From: Rhynchospora pubera
Lineage: Eukaryota; Streptophyta; Magnoliopsida; Poales; Cyperaceae
Direction of reading: 5' to 3'
DNA: 64,000 nucleotides
Assembly (NCBI GenBank): GCA_028095005.1
Contig: CM051461.1
Location: 39,381,685 to 39,445,684 of the forward strand
Under the pieces are notes generated by a model that was not told where the DNA came from, made no database searches, and worked only from the letters and a program-made list of their open reading frames with translations. Below, piece by piece: positions 38,002 to 49,445 of this stretch. Every line of letters starts with the position of its first letter. The stretch's first letter is position 1. The position numbers and the translations under genes were made by a program.

Positions 38002-38928
38002 GGGGGCGTTTGTTTGTGTAGTAAGGAGTTGCATAACTTAAGGATGCTTAAATATTTATGTAGTGTTATGTAATAGATGTTTGGTTGTGTAGTAATGATG
38101 ACTAACTTAATGCATGCATATATTCATGTCAAAAGACTAAAATGCCCTTAAATTTGAATTAGTATTATGTATTATATGTTGTGACCTAATTATTGTTAAT
38201 TATTAATTATTAATGATGATAATAAACCATTTTTACTATTATGAAATATTTATAATTTACTTTTAATTAAATATTATAAATATTATTATTTATTTTATAA
38301 TAAAAATTATTATTGATTAATTATCTTCAATTAATTATTATTCTTAAATCATTATTATTAATAATTAATTTTACTTGTTAAATATTATTAATTATAATAA
38401 TTAATCTTTGTTATTTATTATGATTTTTTAATAATTATTGTTACTTATTAAGTATTATTATTTATTAATTAATATTAATTAATTTTTAATTTTTAATTAT
38501 TAATGATAATAAGAAATCATTTTATTATTATGAAATATTATTAATTATTTTTAATTAAATATTATAAATATTATTAATTATTTAATAATAAATCAATATT
38601 GTTTATTAATTATTATTATTACTTGTTATATATTATTATTTATTAATTATAATAATTAATATTTATTACTAATTATGATTTTCAATAGTTATTGTTACTT
38701 ATTAAATACTATTATTTATTAATTATTATAGATTATTAAATATTATTATTAATTATTTCTAAAGGGTATTGTTGGAAAAAAATTAAAGGGGACCGGTGCA
38801 TAACTTATGCAACCTATTTAGGTTGCATAACTTATGTACCCTTAAGACATCTTATGTAAGAGGTGTTTGGTGACTTAAGGATACATAACTTAAGTTATGC
38901 ACCCTTTAAGTCACAAACAAACGCCCCC
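38002..38928. mobile_element. PIF/Harbinger-like MITE, 927 bp, TSD TTA
   Basis: It starts GGGGGCGTTTGTTTGTG and ends CACAAACAAACGCCCCC, flanked by TTA (37999-38001 and 38929-38931). It is nearly identical at both ends to the element at 16998-17694. The A/T core is longer by about 230 bp, mostly from repeated TTATTAATTATTATTA-type sequence. Confidence 0.92.
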
Positions 38929-38931
38929 TTA

Positions 38932-40140
38932 GCAATTAAATAGGAGCGCAGGTACTGAACTTTTATGAGATATCCTTTCCAAACCCTTGTTGGATTTTGA
39001 TTTATTCTACTAATGGTAACATACTAAAATGACAAATGTATGTTGTGCTTAAACTAGAACTAAATTTAAGAGACACAGTGTCGCGGCAAAAAGTAGTACT
39101 AATGGTGGTAATGGGTGATGACTGCACTGTCCAAATTTGACTAATCAAGACCACCTTGACTGATCCTCTGAGGCGGTTGCTGTACAGATATTAAACTACT
39201 GGTTTAACCAAGACGCTTCTTGAACAACAATTCATGCCATAATGTAATAAAATTAACTATGAGTCAATATATTTTTTTTTTGCATTTGTACTTTTTAAAA
39301 TTAAATCACATTTGTCCCAATAAAATGGTGTCAATTGTCAATGGGTTGGGTGATCATTGTATTAATTAATATCAATATTATTTATGTTGATGAATCTTCA
39401 TTAAAACTTTTCTAACTCTCGCGATTGCATCTTGATCTCATATCATTTAATCATACATTTTAAGAGGATCAAAACATATAAATTAAATCAATCAAAGAAG
39501 ATACACAGTCAACGAAATCTAACTCCAAATCCTAGAGACTATATAGCAATTAATTTATTAAAAAAAAATGCGGCTATATATATTTGTTACGTAGTGACAT
39601 TCAAGGGCTAACAGATAAAAAACCTCAAAACATACAAACCCAATTATAAAAGTTTCAAATGACTATGACCCTGATCAAAATTCTATTTTTTTTAACATGG
39701 GATTTCTTTTTATTAGACAATTCTTGATCAAAATGAAAAAAATTGGTATCATTTGATTAAAATTCTCATATAAGTAGATCCAACGAAATCCTATAAAATC
39801 AATTCAATTGAAATGAAATCCCACCTAAACTTCATTTTGATCAGCCTATACCCAAAAAAATAAAAGCGTGTGACTTTTGTAAGTTGCATACTTGCATATA
39901 GCTTTGCATTACCATATTCATTTTATGCAAGCTTGCCACAGAGAAATTAGACTCCTTTCCAAAAAAGTGGCATCTCATTCTCACATTTCCACATATGTAT
40001 GCCGAGTATACCAGTGGACCACACCTGGCTCTAACTCACACTGTGCCACTGGTATGGTGCACAGCATCATGCACACTTTGTTGCACTCCCTCCACGAGCC
40101 TAACCCATGCCTCAACGAGCCATCCACACTGGCCATCCCC
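38932..40140. other. Intergenic, then promoter of the small gene
   Basis: The left part is featureless AT-rich sequence. From about 40010 the composition becomes C-rich and more balanced, leading to a TATA box, consistent with the proximal promoter of the small gene. Confidence 0.5.
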
Positions 40141-40148
40141 TATATAAA
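40141..40148 (+). promoter_or_regulatory. TATA box of the small acidic-protein gene
   Basis: TATATAAA lies about 145 bp before the ATG at 40291. This leaves room for initiation near 40170-40180 and a leader of about 110 nt. The surrounding C-rich sequence is unlike the AT-rich intergenic background. Confidence 0.6.
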
Positions 40149-40290
40149 CCAACCACTCACTGCAGCAACAGACAGTGTGCACACATCTCTCAACAAAAGC
40201 TAGCATCCCAGATAGCTGACGAGTGACGAGAAAAGCACAGGATAGCATAGCTAGTGCTTTTCTCAGATATTGATAAGGTAGGGTAAGAAT

Positions 40291-40437
40291 ATGGAGTACA
40301 TTAATGGCCATGGTGGAAGTGTAAGGTACAATGCCAGTACAACACTGGTACCAGCATGCGAGAATGAGTACGTGAGGTTGGTGCGGCGGGAAGGGGATGA
40401 CGATGATGACGACTTCGACTGTGCCCCTGCTGCTTAA
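40291..40437 (+). CDS. Small unrecognised protein, acidic, DCAPAA C-terminus
   Basis: A single exon encodes 48 residues: it opens MEYINGHGGSVRYNAST, continues with CENEYVRLVRR, then a run of six Asp, and ends FDCAPAA followed by TAA. No signal peptide or membrane span is visible, and the C-terminal half is strongly charged. Support for a real gene comes from the TATA box about 145 bp upstream, the C-rich proximal promoter, balanced codon use in an AT-rich region, and a composition unlike repeat-derived frames. The terminal DCAPAA looks like a conserved motif, but I cannot name a family. A 141-residue open frame on the other strand overlaps it and is probably a shadow. The function is unknown. 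Confidence 0.6.
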   Translation: MEYINGHGGSVRYNASTTLVPACENEYVRLVRREGDDDDDDFDCAPAA

Positions 40438-43400
40438 TTGGAAGCAAACTTTGTTAATCAATTCTTATGGCCATATACGTAACACCGGCTTTTGTGTTTG
40501 TTTGTCGATCTCAGTCATTTTGAGATGGCTGAGGTCCATGTAATATTGTAATCAATTGTTCTCCTATGTAACTTTTTTTAAGTCATCCTTAGGGTTGGCT
40601 TTTGTTGTTGTGTTTGTAGCGGAGGGGCGTGTTGTAGGTTAATATATGTGTGTGTAATGCTGTGTTTTAGTTCTAGTTTCGATAAGATAAATATAATTAT
40701 GAAAGGGTTGCGTATTTAATTTTCAACAAATTCCTGTGCATGCAGTATTGCAGTCTCTTTAATATGACAATGCACCTTGACCACTTGGCGCTTGACGCGT
40801 ATCTTACGCTCTTACTAGAGATATACGGTAACATACTATATAGGCCCCGGTTACAAACTTAAACGTAGTAAGAAACTACCAAATTAAGGCAAAATTAGAG
40901 AAAGTTGGTGTATTAATTTGGGAATGAGGATTTCAGCCTTCAGGTACCTTTGCAGAAGTTAACAAATGGATGGTAAGGAAAATTTTAGGAACCTATGCTG
41001 TTATGCATGAGAAAGTTAGACTAATTTTGATATAGACCCAAATTTGCAAACATTATAATTCAGACATAATAATTTAAAATTGAGAAATTTATATGTTCTC
41101 GTTGTTAGAAATCTTTTTTCTTAATTTCGAAATCAACTTTTTTTATTTTGAAAAATTTTAGGAAACTAATGATTTTGTATGATTTGGTGATTGTATTATT
41201 TGATGCACTAGTTTTTGACGAGACTTATCTAATGAAATCTGTACAAAACACTATGTCCCGTACAATTTATAGTGGGGTTAATTTAAATCCCATGTTCGTA
41301 CAGGAAAAAGATCTAAGTAAAACATATTCAATAATTGAACCCACTAAATACTCTCATGAGCATTGAGCAGGAAAAAAAATTCTTCAGTGTGACTGTGTGA
41401 GTCAACAATTTAGGCCCTTTGACTTTGAATTCGGTTGACATAATGTCAAAGTACGGCCCATTTCCATTTGTCTAGGTACTAAATCGGTAAATCCAAGTCT
41501 GTTTGATTTTCTCTTCTCCAGTCCACAAGCATTGAAGAGTTCGTACTCAAGCCCAACTGCATAGTCTTTTGATGATTACTTGCAATTCCAATGATTTGAT
41601 TTGGTTTATTAAAGATAATATAGTCTTTTAGGTGATTGGTTTGGGTTGATGCAGAGGTTAGTGGTGTGTATCTGGGCTGAGACAATGATTTATGATAATT
41701 TAAATTCTATACTGTTCAGAAATCAATTAAGGCACAACATGATACATGCATATTGATGTTATGGCTCTTGTAAGTAACAATATTTTTTTAGCAGTAGGAT
41801 GATAAAATTTCCTTTTAAACTTTTTGCCACCAAATAAGAAAAGAAATACTCAACTTACCCTTGCAAAAGCGACACATACTAATACTTTTTTTGCAACTTT
41901 AAAAGTCAAATTATAAATGTGCAAAGACAAATACGGTCTACTATTATTGTTATTCTATTGTATGAGAACGACCGGTTAAAAGAACAAAAAATAATTAAAT
42001 AAAATAAGATTATTTGATACAAAATCAAAAGATGAAAAGCTCAACATAAATAATTAAGCGTTCATTTTAATTTTTTTTTTTTTACATCTCGTTTGTACTA
42101 CATAAATTTTATTTAATTTTGTTTCATTAACGTATTTGCATTCCTTATAATATAGAATAAGAACAAATGTGGATCACTACTTGCCAATTAAAATTCCAAC
42201 ACTTAATTACAGATACAACAATTAATTTGTCATAATGTATCACTGATACCTCCTCTTCTTTATATAACAAATTGTTGCGAGTACTTTAACACTGTGCTGC
42301 TATCCAATAAATTATTTTAAAAAAAAAAGGAAGCCAAGATACCACATACATAACAAAGGAACAGCATATTCACCCTGTCACAGAAAAAAAGTAAATGGGT
42401 ACAATTAATAGAAAATTGCAGGACAAACCGTATTCGTATATCTCTCTGTATTATTATTTTTTTTATTTTAATCCAGAGTTTCCATTATAGAAGCAAATAT
42501 TTAAATGCAAAGTCTCAGTAAAAGCACACAACATGAGCCCACCTAGATCTAAATGGAACCATATGTATTAATAAACTATTTGAAATATATTGCATGTATG
42601 GGAATTAGTCTGGTCCACGTTGAAAGCAATTTTTGTAGAATCCGACCATTCTATTAGTGTTTTCTATACGGAAACGAAAACTTTAAATCACTGACCACAA
42701 GTTCTGAAAACTATATATACTAAAGTATCAAATGAGTTCGTGTTTTGTTCGAAACATTGAATTGTAATCAATTAGAGACTTATGGAAAAAAAATATATAT
42801 AAAAAACGTGTAATGTTTTATCTAGATTCAATGAATGGAAAGACAATTTGAACAAGAAGCGCTGTGGCCTGTTTCGTTACTTCCTAGGTGATTAACCAGA
42901 GACAACAGTTGAAATTGTGCAATTGCACCGTCTCTGTTTGTCGATTAAGAAGTTATCCACAGTTTGATCACAACTTCTCTTGTTGTACACAGGTATAAAG
43001 TATACCACTTTCGTTAGCATGCATCTTGAAGAGAGAAGGAAAAAAAGGAGCAAAACCACAATTTTCTTTTTCTTGTATTGCCAGAGGTTCCTCGTTTTCA
43101 GTTTCACTTGACAGTCATAATGCGTCTGGCATAACTTACGTACATAACATTCAAATTTTTGTAACTATTTTTCTTTAGTCTGTAAGTTTTTTTTTAGTAA
43201 AAGATTGTAATTACTTGACTGGTAAAAGACTAACATCAATAGGAATCATTTTTTTTAAAGAAGTTAGTTGGCGATCATTAGCAAAGAAAAATAAAATTTT
43301 GTATATATTATAAAAAAAAATAAAGCAAGAAAACAACTAGATCCACAAACATATATAAAGGAAAAAAAAAATCAAAATCAAGCAAAATTATCAGATGTGA

Positions 43401-43495
43401 TTTTGCTTTCGTAACATTAAATATAAGTAACTAAATATATAATTAATTATCTTGTGTGACAGAAAGATGTGAGCTACTAGTTTGATGATTTTGCT
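40438..43495. other. Intergenic, including 3' flank of the small gene
   Basis: The first 250 bases are likely 3' UTR (GT-rich, with AATATTGTAATCAA). The remainder is AT-rich with no exon chain, bounded element or recognised motif. Confidence 0.5.
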
Positions 43496-43986
43496 CCAGG
43501 GTTTTAAAAGTAATCAGATAATAAATTAAAATTCTAAATATAATCTAAATATTATGTTCAGCATATTCCATTGCATAAACATTTTATTTTAAACAATATT
43601 GTTTTACGGCTAAATTTAGCCTCCATCCATTTGACACCATGAAAACTATTATTTAACTAGACAATTGAAAATGTAAATGTATTTTCCTGTCTTTATTTAC
43701 ATTTTTTTTTTGTATATATACAATAGAATAAATTTCTTGTGCGCCACAAGAAAATCTCATTTAAAATGTATGGTTTAACGATAAATATTGCTCTTTCTAT
43801 TAGAATGTTGACTGTTCGTAAAATACATTTACATTTTCAATTGTCTAGTTAAACAATTGTTTAAAATAAAATGTTTATGCAATGGAATATGCTGAACATA
43901 ATATTTAGATTATATTTAGAATTTTAATTTATTATCTGATTGCTTTTGATGATAGCGTACTCAATCTTAACTCTTTTAAAACCCTG
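43496..43986. repeat. Near-perfect inverted repeat upstream of the translocase
   Basis: The left arm (43496-43685) and right arm (43821-43986) are almost identical reverse complements. The left reads CCAGGGTTTTAAAAG, then ATCAGATAATAAATTAAAAT, then TATTCCATTGCATAAAC, and ends AAAATGTAAATGTATTTT; the right carries the inverse. Each arm has a small private insertion: about 45 bp near 43607-43650 on the left, about 25 bp near 43948-43971 on the right. The loop (43686-43820) contains TATATATAC (about 43714-43722). The right arm ends about 80 bp before the translocase ATG, so it is in or next to the 5' UTR. No target duplication was found. Confidence 0.85.
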
Positions 43987-44068
43987 GATCCTTGCAGCTC
44001 CATTTCATTTCCCTTCTCTGGCATTTTGGGAAGGTAAATTGAAAGTGTTCACTACTTGAAAGATACAT

Positions 44069-47000
44069 ATGGAGGGGCTTATTGCCTTTAAAGGTAACTT
44101 ATGCCCCTCCCTCAAGCTGAAACCTCGTGGCTATAGTACTTCTCTGAGAACAACAAATTTACAATTTAGAACCACCTCTACTCAATTCTCCCCATTGCAG
44201 TTGCAAAATCCCTACAAATTAAATCAAAGCCAGCAAAATATTCATTTTTGGAAACATGGATCTTTTCAACAGAGGCAAAGTCGGTTGGTTTGTCCCGCAA
44301 CAGCAGCTGTGGTGTCATCAAACAATGATCATCATTCTGACAAGGAAACCAAAAAGTTCTTAGGTCTTGAGATACATACATGGAAGAAAATCGTACCACT
44401 CGGGCTCATGTTCTTTTGTATTCTTTTCAATTACACGATTGTACGGAACACGAAGGATGTGCTTGTGGTAACTGCAAAAGGAAGCAGTGCCGAAATCATC
44501 CCATTTTTGAAAACATGGGTCACTTTACCTACTGCAATTGGGTTCATGCTCATGTACACCAAATTGTCAGATAAACTCTCCAAGGAGGCTCTTTTCTACA
44601 GCATGATATTTCCGTTCATTGCATTTTTCGGTGCTTTTGCATTCGTGTTGTACCCTTTGAGAGATATGATACACCCAATTGGATTGGCTGATAAGCTTGT
44701 CGCAGCTCTCGGGCCGAGCTTTGTTGGGCCAGTGGCAATATTGAGAATTTGGAGCTTCTGTCTTTTTTATGTCATGGCTGAATTATGGGGAAGTGTTGTG
44801 CTCTCTCTTCTTTTTTGGGGCTTTGCTAACCAGGTATGCAGTGTTTTCAGTTCAAATTTTCTGGTTTTGGCTTCCTCAGGCATGTCGAATATACGATGAA
44901 TGTGTGCTGAATTAGTCCCGTTTGTTTAGTTTTCATTCAATTTATTTTTAATTTAAGACTCATTAGTACTTCTTCACATGCATTTTGTACAGAAATCCAC
45001 AGATGTCCCTGCAGTATCATTGTATCAGTTCTATCCTTTGTATTTACGGGCTTTTATGTTTTGAAATTTCTAACAACGAAAATTTTAGTTTAACTTCATT
45101 TAGTTTAGTAGTTTCCAAGTGAAGTAGCTATTCTCTTTCAGATTCGAGCACAAAAACCATTTAAGTCTGCTAGTGACGGTGTTAAGGCTTGACATTCTCA
45201 ACAAATTTGGTTTTTCTATTACGATTTTGATTCTGTTGAAATATTCAATTGAAGTAGAATAATTAATTTGTTTTCCCTTGAAACTCTTAGATTATGACTG
45301 TTGATGAGGCGAAGAAATTCTACTCCTTGTTTGGTCTCGGTGCAAATATTTCACTTATATTTGCCGGTCGCACAGTCAGATTCTTCTCTAACCTTCGAGA
45401 GAGGTTGGGGCCAGGCGTCGACGGATGGGAATTATCTCTAAAAGGCATGATGAGCATGGTTGTGGTTATGGGGCTCATAATTAGTGGTATTTATTGGGCT
45501 ACTAACAAATTTGTGCTTCAAGATCCGACTGTTCCAAAGCCAGATCATCGTCACCATCATCATAAAAAAAAGAAGGTAACTAAATTCATTTTTTTTTTCT
45601 TTGTTACAAATAAGACATACTCATACAGAATGAAAGCTATACAAAATAGTAAAAATAAACAAGTGCTGAAAAGATCCTTCATAATTTTTGCTGAATATTA
45701 TGATATAAATTTGTTTTCATGGCAATTGGAAAAAGATTATAAAAGTATAACTCTGCTTGATATCTTTTACTTTTCTTTAGATAAATTTAGAACTCATTCA
45801 GAGGTCCTTCCAAAATCTTCCAGAAACTTCATACACAACCTCCTAATGGGGCTGTTTGGATCCCACCGGAATTTGGGAAATTTCATATTTCTAGGCATAA
45901 ATTTATTATAAACAATTCAAACTCTTCACAAATTTATACACTTCCCAATAAATTTATGTCTAGAAATAAGAGAAGAAATTCTCCAAATTCCTAAGCGATC
46001 CAAACGGCCCCAATAAGTATATATTGCGGTTTTGGATCACAAGATGCAATAAAATAGTTTTCATTCTGATAACAGAAGCCGAAGCAAGGGGTGAAAGAGA
46101 GCCTCAGGCTACTGCTTTCCTCGAAATACTTGCGAGATCTTGCAACCCTGGTTGTTTCTTATGGTATCAGCATCAACTTAGTCGAAGTTACATGGAAATC
46201 AAAACTCAAGGCTCAGGTAATTATCTAAGCTCTTACATACTAAATTTGTAAAATTCATTGGAGCATTATATGACACAATCAAACTACTTCATCTGAAGAT
46301 ACCAAAACAAAAAATATAAAAAAGAGTCATGCATCACAAACTTAATCAATAAATAAGTAAAGATCTATTGGTCCCGTCATGTATCATCATAAGAGCCTTT
46401 TCCTTCATTTTTGTTGAGTAATATTTTTATTTTTCACAGTGCAGTTTTGTATTTATCTCATCAAATAATTACATTTTAAGTACTAATTAATTATCTCATT
46501 TTGTTATTCTAGTTCCCGAGTCCGAATGCCTATGCTTCTTTCATGGGAGATTTCTCAACGGCAACTGGCTTAACAACACTGATCATGATGCTTGTGGGCC
46601 GGCAAGTTCTTCTTAAATTTGGTTGGGGCACTGCTGCCTTGGTGACACCGACAGTTTTGCTAGTAACAGGAGTCGGGTTCTTCTACCTCGTATTGTTCGG
46701 GCAAACACTCACCCCACTTCTCAGTCATTTCGGCATGACACCTCTTCTTGCTGCCGTCTATGTGGGTGCCGTGCAAAATATCTTTAGCAAGAGTGCAAAG
46801 TACAGTTTGTTTGACCCCTGCAAAGAGATGGCTTATATTCCACTAGACGAAGAAATGAAGGTTGGTACTTATTTAATTTTCATTTCGTATGTTAGTTTAA
46901 ATTATATCTGTTTACTGGACTACAAGATCCCTTTTCTAGCACTAAAGGTAAATTATCAAAAAACTAAAAATTAAACAAGAGAGCTTTTCTTCCTACCTAT

Positions 47001-47419
47001 ATATATTCAGTAATTAATTAAGTTATCATTTCGGTATATACTACAATTCTCTTATTCATCTCTTTTTATAGTTCAAAGGGAAGGCAGCAATAGATGTAGT
47101 AGGCAACCCCTTGGGAAAATCAGGAGGTGCACTGATCCAACAAGTCATGATTTTGGTATTTGGTTCTCTTGCCAATTCTACACCTTACCTTGGAGGAGCA
47201 CTCCTTGTAATTGTACTTGCCTGGTTAAAGGCAGCACATTCTCTCAACTCACAGTTCATTGAACTTGAAAGGGAAGAAGAAGAAGAAGAAGATGATGATG
47301 ACGAAGAAGTTGATAATAATAGTGATGATGAAACCCAAAATGGTGTGATGGCAGAAGATGTACAAAAGACTGCTACTGAGTCTCTTGTAACTGCTGATGG
47401 AGCTGTTTGTGTTAATTAA
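44069..47419 (+). CDS. AATP1: Plastid-envelope ATP/ADP translocase (NTT/AATP1)
   Basis: Five exons join in frame: 44069-44833, 45291-45575, 46076-46216, 46513-46860 and 47072-47419, giving 628 residues. Residues 1 to about 95 form a Ser/Gln-rich, basic plastid transit peptide. The carrier then starts at KKIVPLGLMFFCILFNYTIV and keeps family blocks: TKDVLVVTAKGSSAEIIPFL, MAELWGSVV, TVDEAKKFY, GLGANISLIF, YGISINLVEVTWKSKLKAQF, GMTPLLAAVYVGAVQNIFSK, DPCKEMAYIPLDEE and GKSGGALIQQ. About 11-12 membrane spans are expected. It exchanges cytosolic ATP for stromal ADP, supplying heterotrophic or dark plastids. Oddities are VRNTKDV where the Arabidopsis proteins read LRDTKDV (from memory), a His/Lys-rich loop (DHRHHHHKKKK) at the exon 2-3 join, and a very acidic C-terminus. 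Intron 2 holds a MITE. Confidence 0.96.
45848..46011. mobile_element. Short MITE, family A, in translocase intron 2
   Basis: A 164-bp copy starts GGGGCTGTTTGGATCC and ends GATCCAAACGGCCCC, flanked by AAT on both sides (45845-45847 and 46012-46014). It ends only 64 bp before the exon 3 acceptor, so it sits close to the branch-point region of that intron. Confidence 0.88.
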
Positions 47420-49302
47420 ATTGGCAACGTGACAATGGCCACTCGCTAATTTAGAAGCAAAATAACCGGAGTTTCATAATAATATAATATAATATATATA
47501 TTTTTTTCCAGTTGTTACAAATAGCTTTTCTTTATATCAAGGCAAAGTTCCGTTAAATTTCTCCTTTTATAAAAAAATGGAGGTTCAGTTCTGATATTTT
47601 TCTAATAAAATAATTGCAATCGAAGAACGCATACAAGCCTTTTACAAAATGCAATTTCGATACAAGGCCCTCTTTAAAAAGAGCTTTTTCTCATTAATAA
47701 AAGAAAAGATTTGCACGATTGCAAAAAAATGTAAGGAAAAAAATGAAAAAAACGTAAAAAGTACCTAACTATAAAGAATAATAAAAGAAAAAGAAAGAAA
47801 AGTAAAGAAGAGAAATAAAACTGAAGGGGGACTCGGAAACAAGTTCCTCCGCCAATTGAAAAGTTGTTTAAATGAATTCTTTTAGTGTTGAAAGCGGCGT
47901 AAATTTCCATCATTAGTAGAGTAGAGATTCACTTATTGGAGGAGAAAACATGATTGTTTTTCTATTTGTCTTTTCAAATGGCCCAGGAGGCCTCTTCACA
48001 GATGATAACTAGGACCAACAGGCCCTTAACCTCTGCACAGATGATGGCTAGGAGAAACACATGATTGAAGATTAACAAGTTAGGTTACTGGCTTAAAAGT
48101 TAATTAGACTAAGAGGACATTGGGCAACACCATAAATTAGTGGAATAAGTTAGCACTTTTAACACAATTATAGATTAATAAATTAATTTACTAACTAAAG
48201 TTAGATGAACTTCATGCATGCCAAACGCATTCTAAAATAAAAACATATGGCACTGTGTTTTTTTTTTTTCACAGCGGCCGTCAAACAGTGTGGCACTGCA
48301 TGCGTTATTACTTATTAGGAGAGGAGTCAAGAATCAGGTAGAGAATTGACAGTCCATGGATTTGACTGATGGTTAGTGGTTAGGTATTAGGAGCTAGGAC
48401 ACAAAACTACATCCTTGAAAATCTGATTTTTGTGATGTACAACCATTACGCAACTCTAATTAACTTCATTCCAATATATAAATTTTTTAGTATATTAAAT
48501 ATCCCCAATCCTTTTTTTAAACTTCTTAAGTATATAGACTGAGCTCATGTCGTGTCCCGAATTACTCTCTGATCAATCATTGTTTTATATAAGTCAAGTC
48601 AATCCACCGTTACGCAAGTAGAGTAGAATTTTTTTCCCCTGCCGAAGGAGTTAGTAGCTTAATTATTGAAACTAAGATGGAAGTGAAAATTTTCTAATTT
48701 TAAGTATAGACAAAATTTCCAACTGTGTTTTGAACTAAATCAGTGGTATAGGAAACAGAAACAATTTTTAAAAAAATCTATAAAAGAGTTTAATTTACCG
48801 AATTGCTATAAAAAAAAGAGCTACATTTTTTCTTTGTTACTCCCGATAGGAACTTAAAAGAGTTTTGAAAAAAGAGCTACCTTTTCTTTAATATAATCCT
48901 TTTGCCGAATTGCTAGCTACATACCTACAACAGTTTTTCTTTACATAAAAAGTAATGGCCAGACCAAGTCGCTGTGACGTCACCTTAATTAATAGTACTG
49001 ATAAAATCTTATCTGTTTCGGTCAAGATGAAATTAAATCAATTTTTATTTGCTTATCGGGAAAAAAGAGTATATTTAAATCACATTCTGTATCACATCGA
49101 AGTATTGATGTCATGTTATTTGAAATTATAAGACGCTACCAATATCATGGACCGAATAATAACTCGAATATCCTTGAATTTTAAGACTTTTGGCATCTAT
49201 CGTTGAAGCGAGATACTGGGTATGCTTATTTTTATCTAATATTGTCAGCAATATTATCTAAGTTAGATAGCTCAAATAAAATATTAAAGTTGATTATTCT
49301 TA
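47420..49302. other. 3' flank of the translocase gene and intergenic DNA
   Basis: The first 200 bases are probably 3' UTR. The rest has poly-A/T tracts and low-complexity purine runs (47690-47830) and shows no exon. Confidence 0.5.
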
Positions 49303-49445
49303 GGGTGCGTTTGGATCGTTGGAAGAAAGAAGAAGAAAAAAAAATTATAAACAATTCAAACTCTTCACAAAATTACACACTTTCCAATACTTCTTTTCAC
49401 TTTTTCCCTTTTTTTTCTTCTTCCCACACCTATCCAAATAGAGCC
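49303..49445. mobile_element. Short MITE, family A, TSD TTA
   Basis: A 143-bp element starts GGGTGCGTTTGGATCGTTGG and ends TATCCAAATAGAGCC, flanked by TTA (49300-49302 and 49446-49448). It is the close sister of the copy at 11887-12027 and shows the intact 3-bp target that copy has lost. Confidence 0.88.

Noticed and set aside
40036..40461. Reverse-strand ORF of 141 residues
   Set aside because: It overlaps the small forward gene and its promoter; the TATA box and leader fit the forward strand, and the reverse frame has no recognisable domain.
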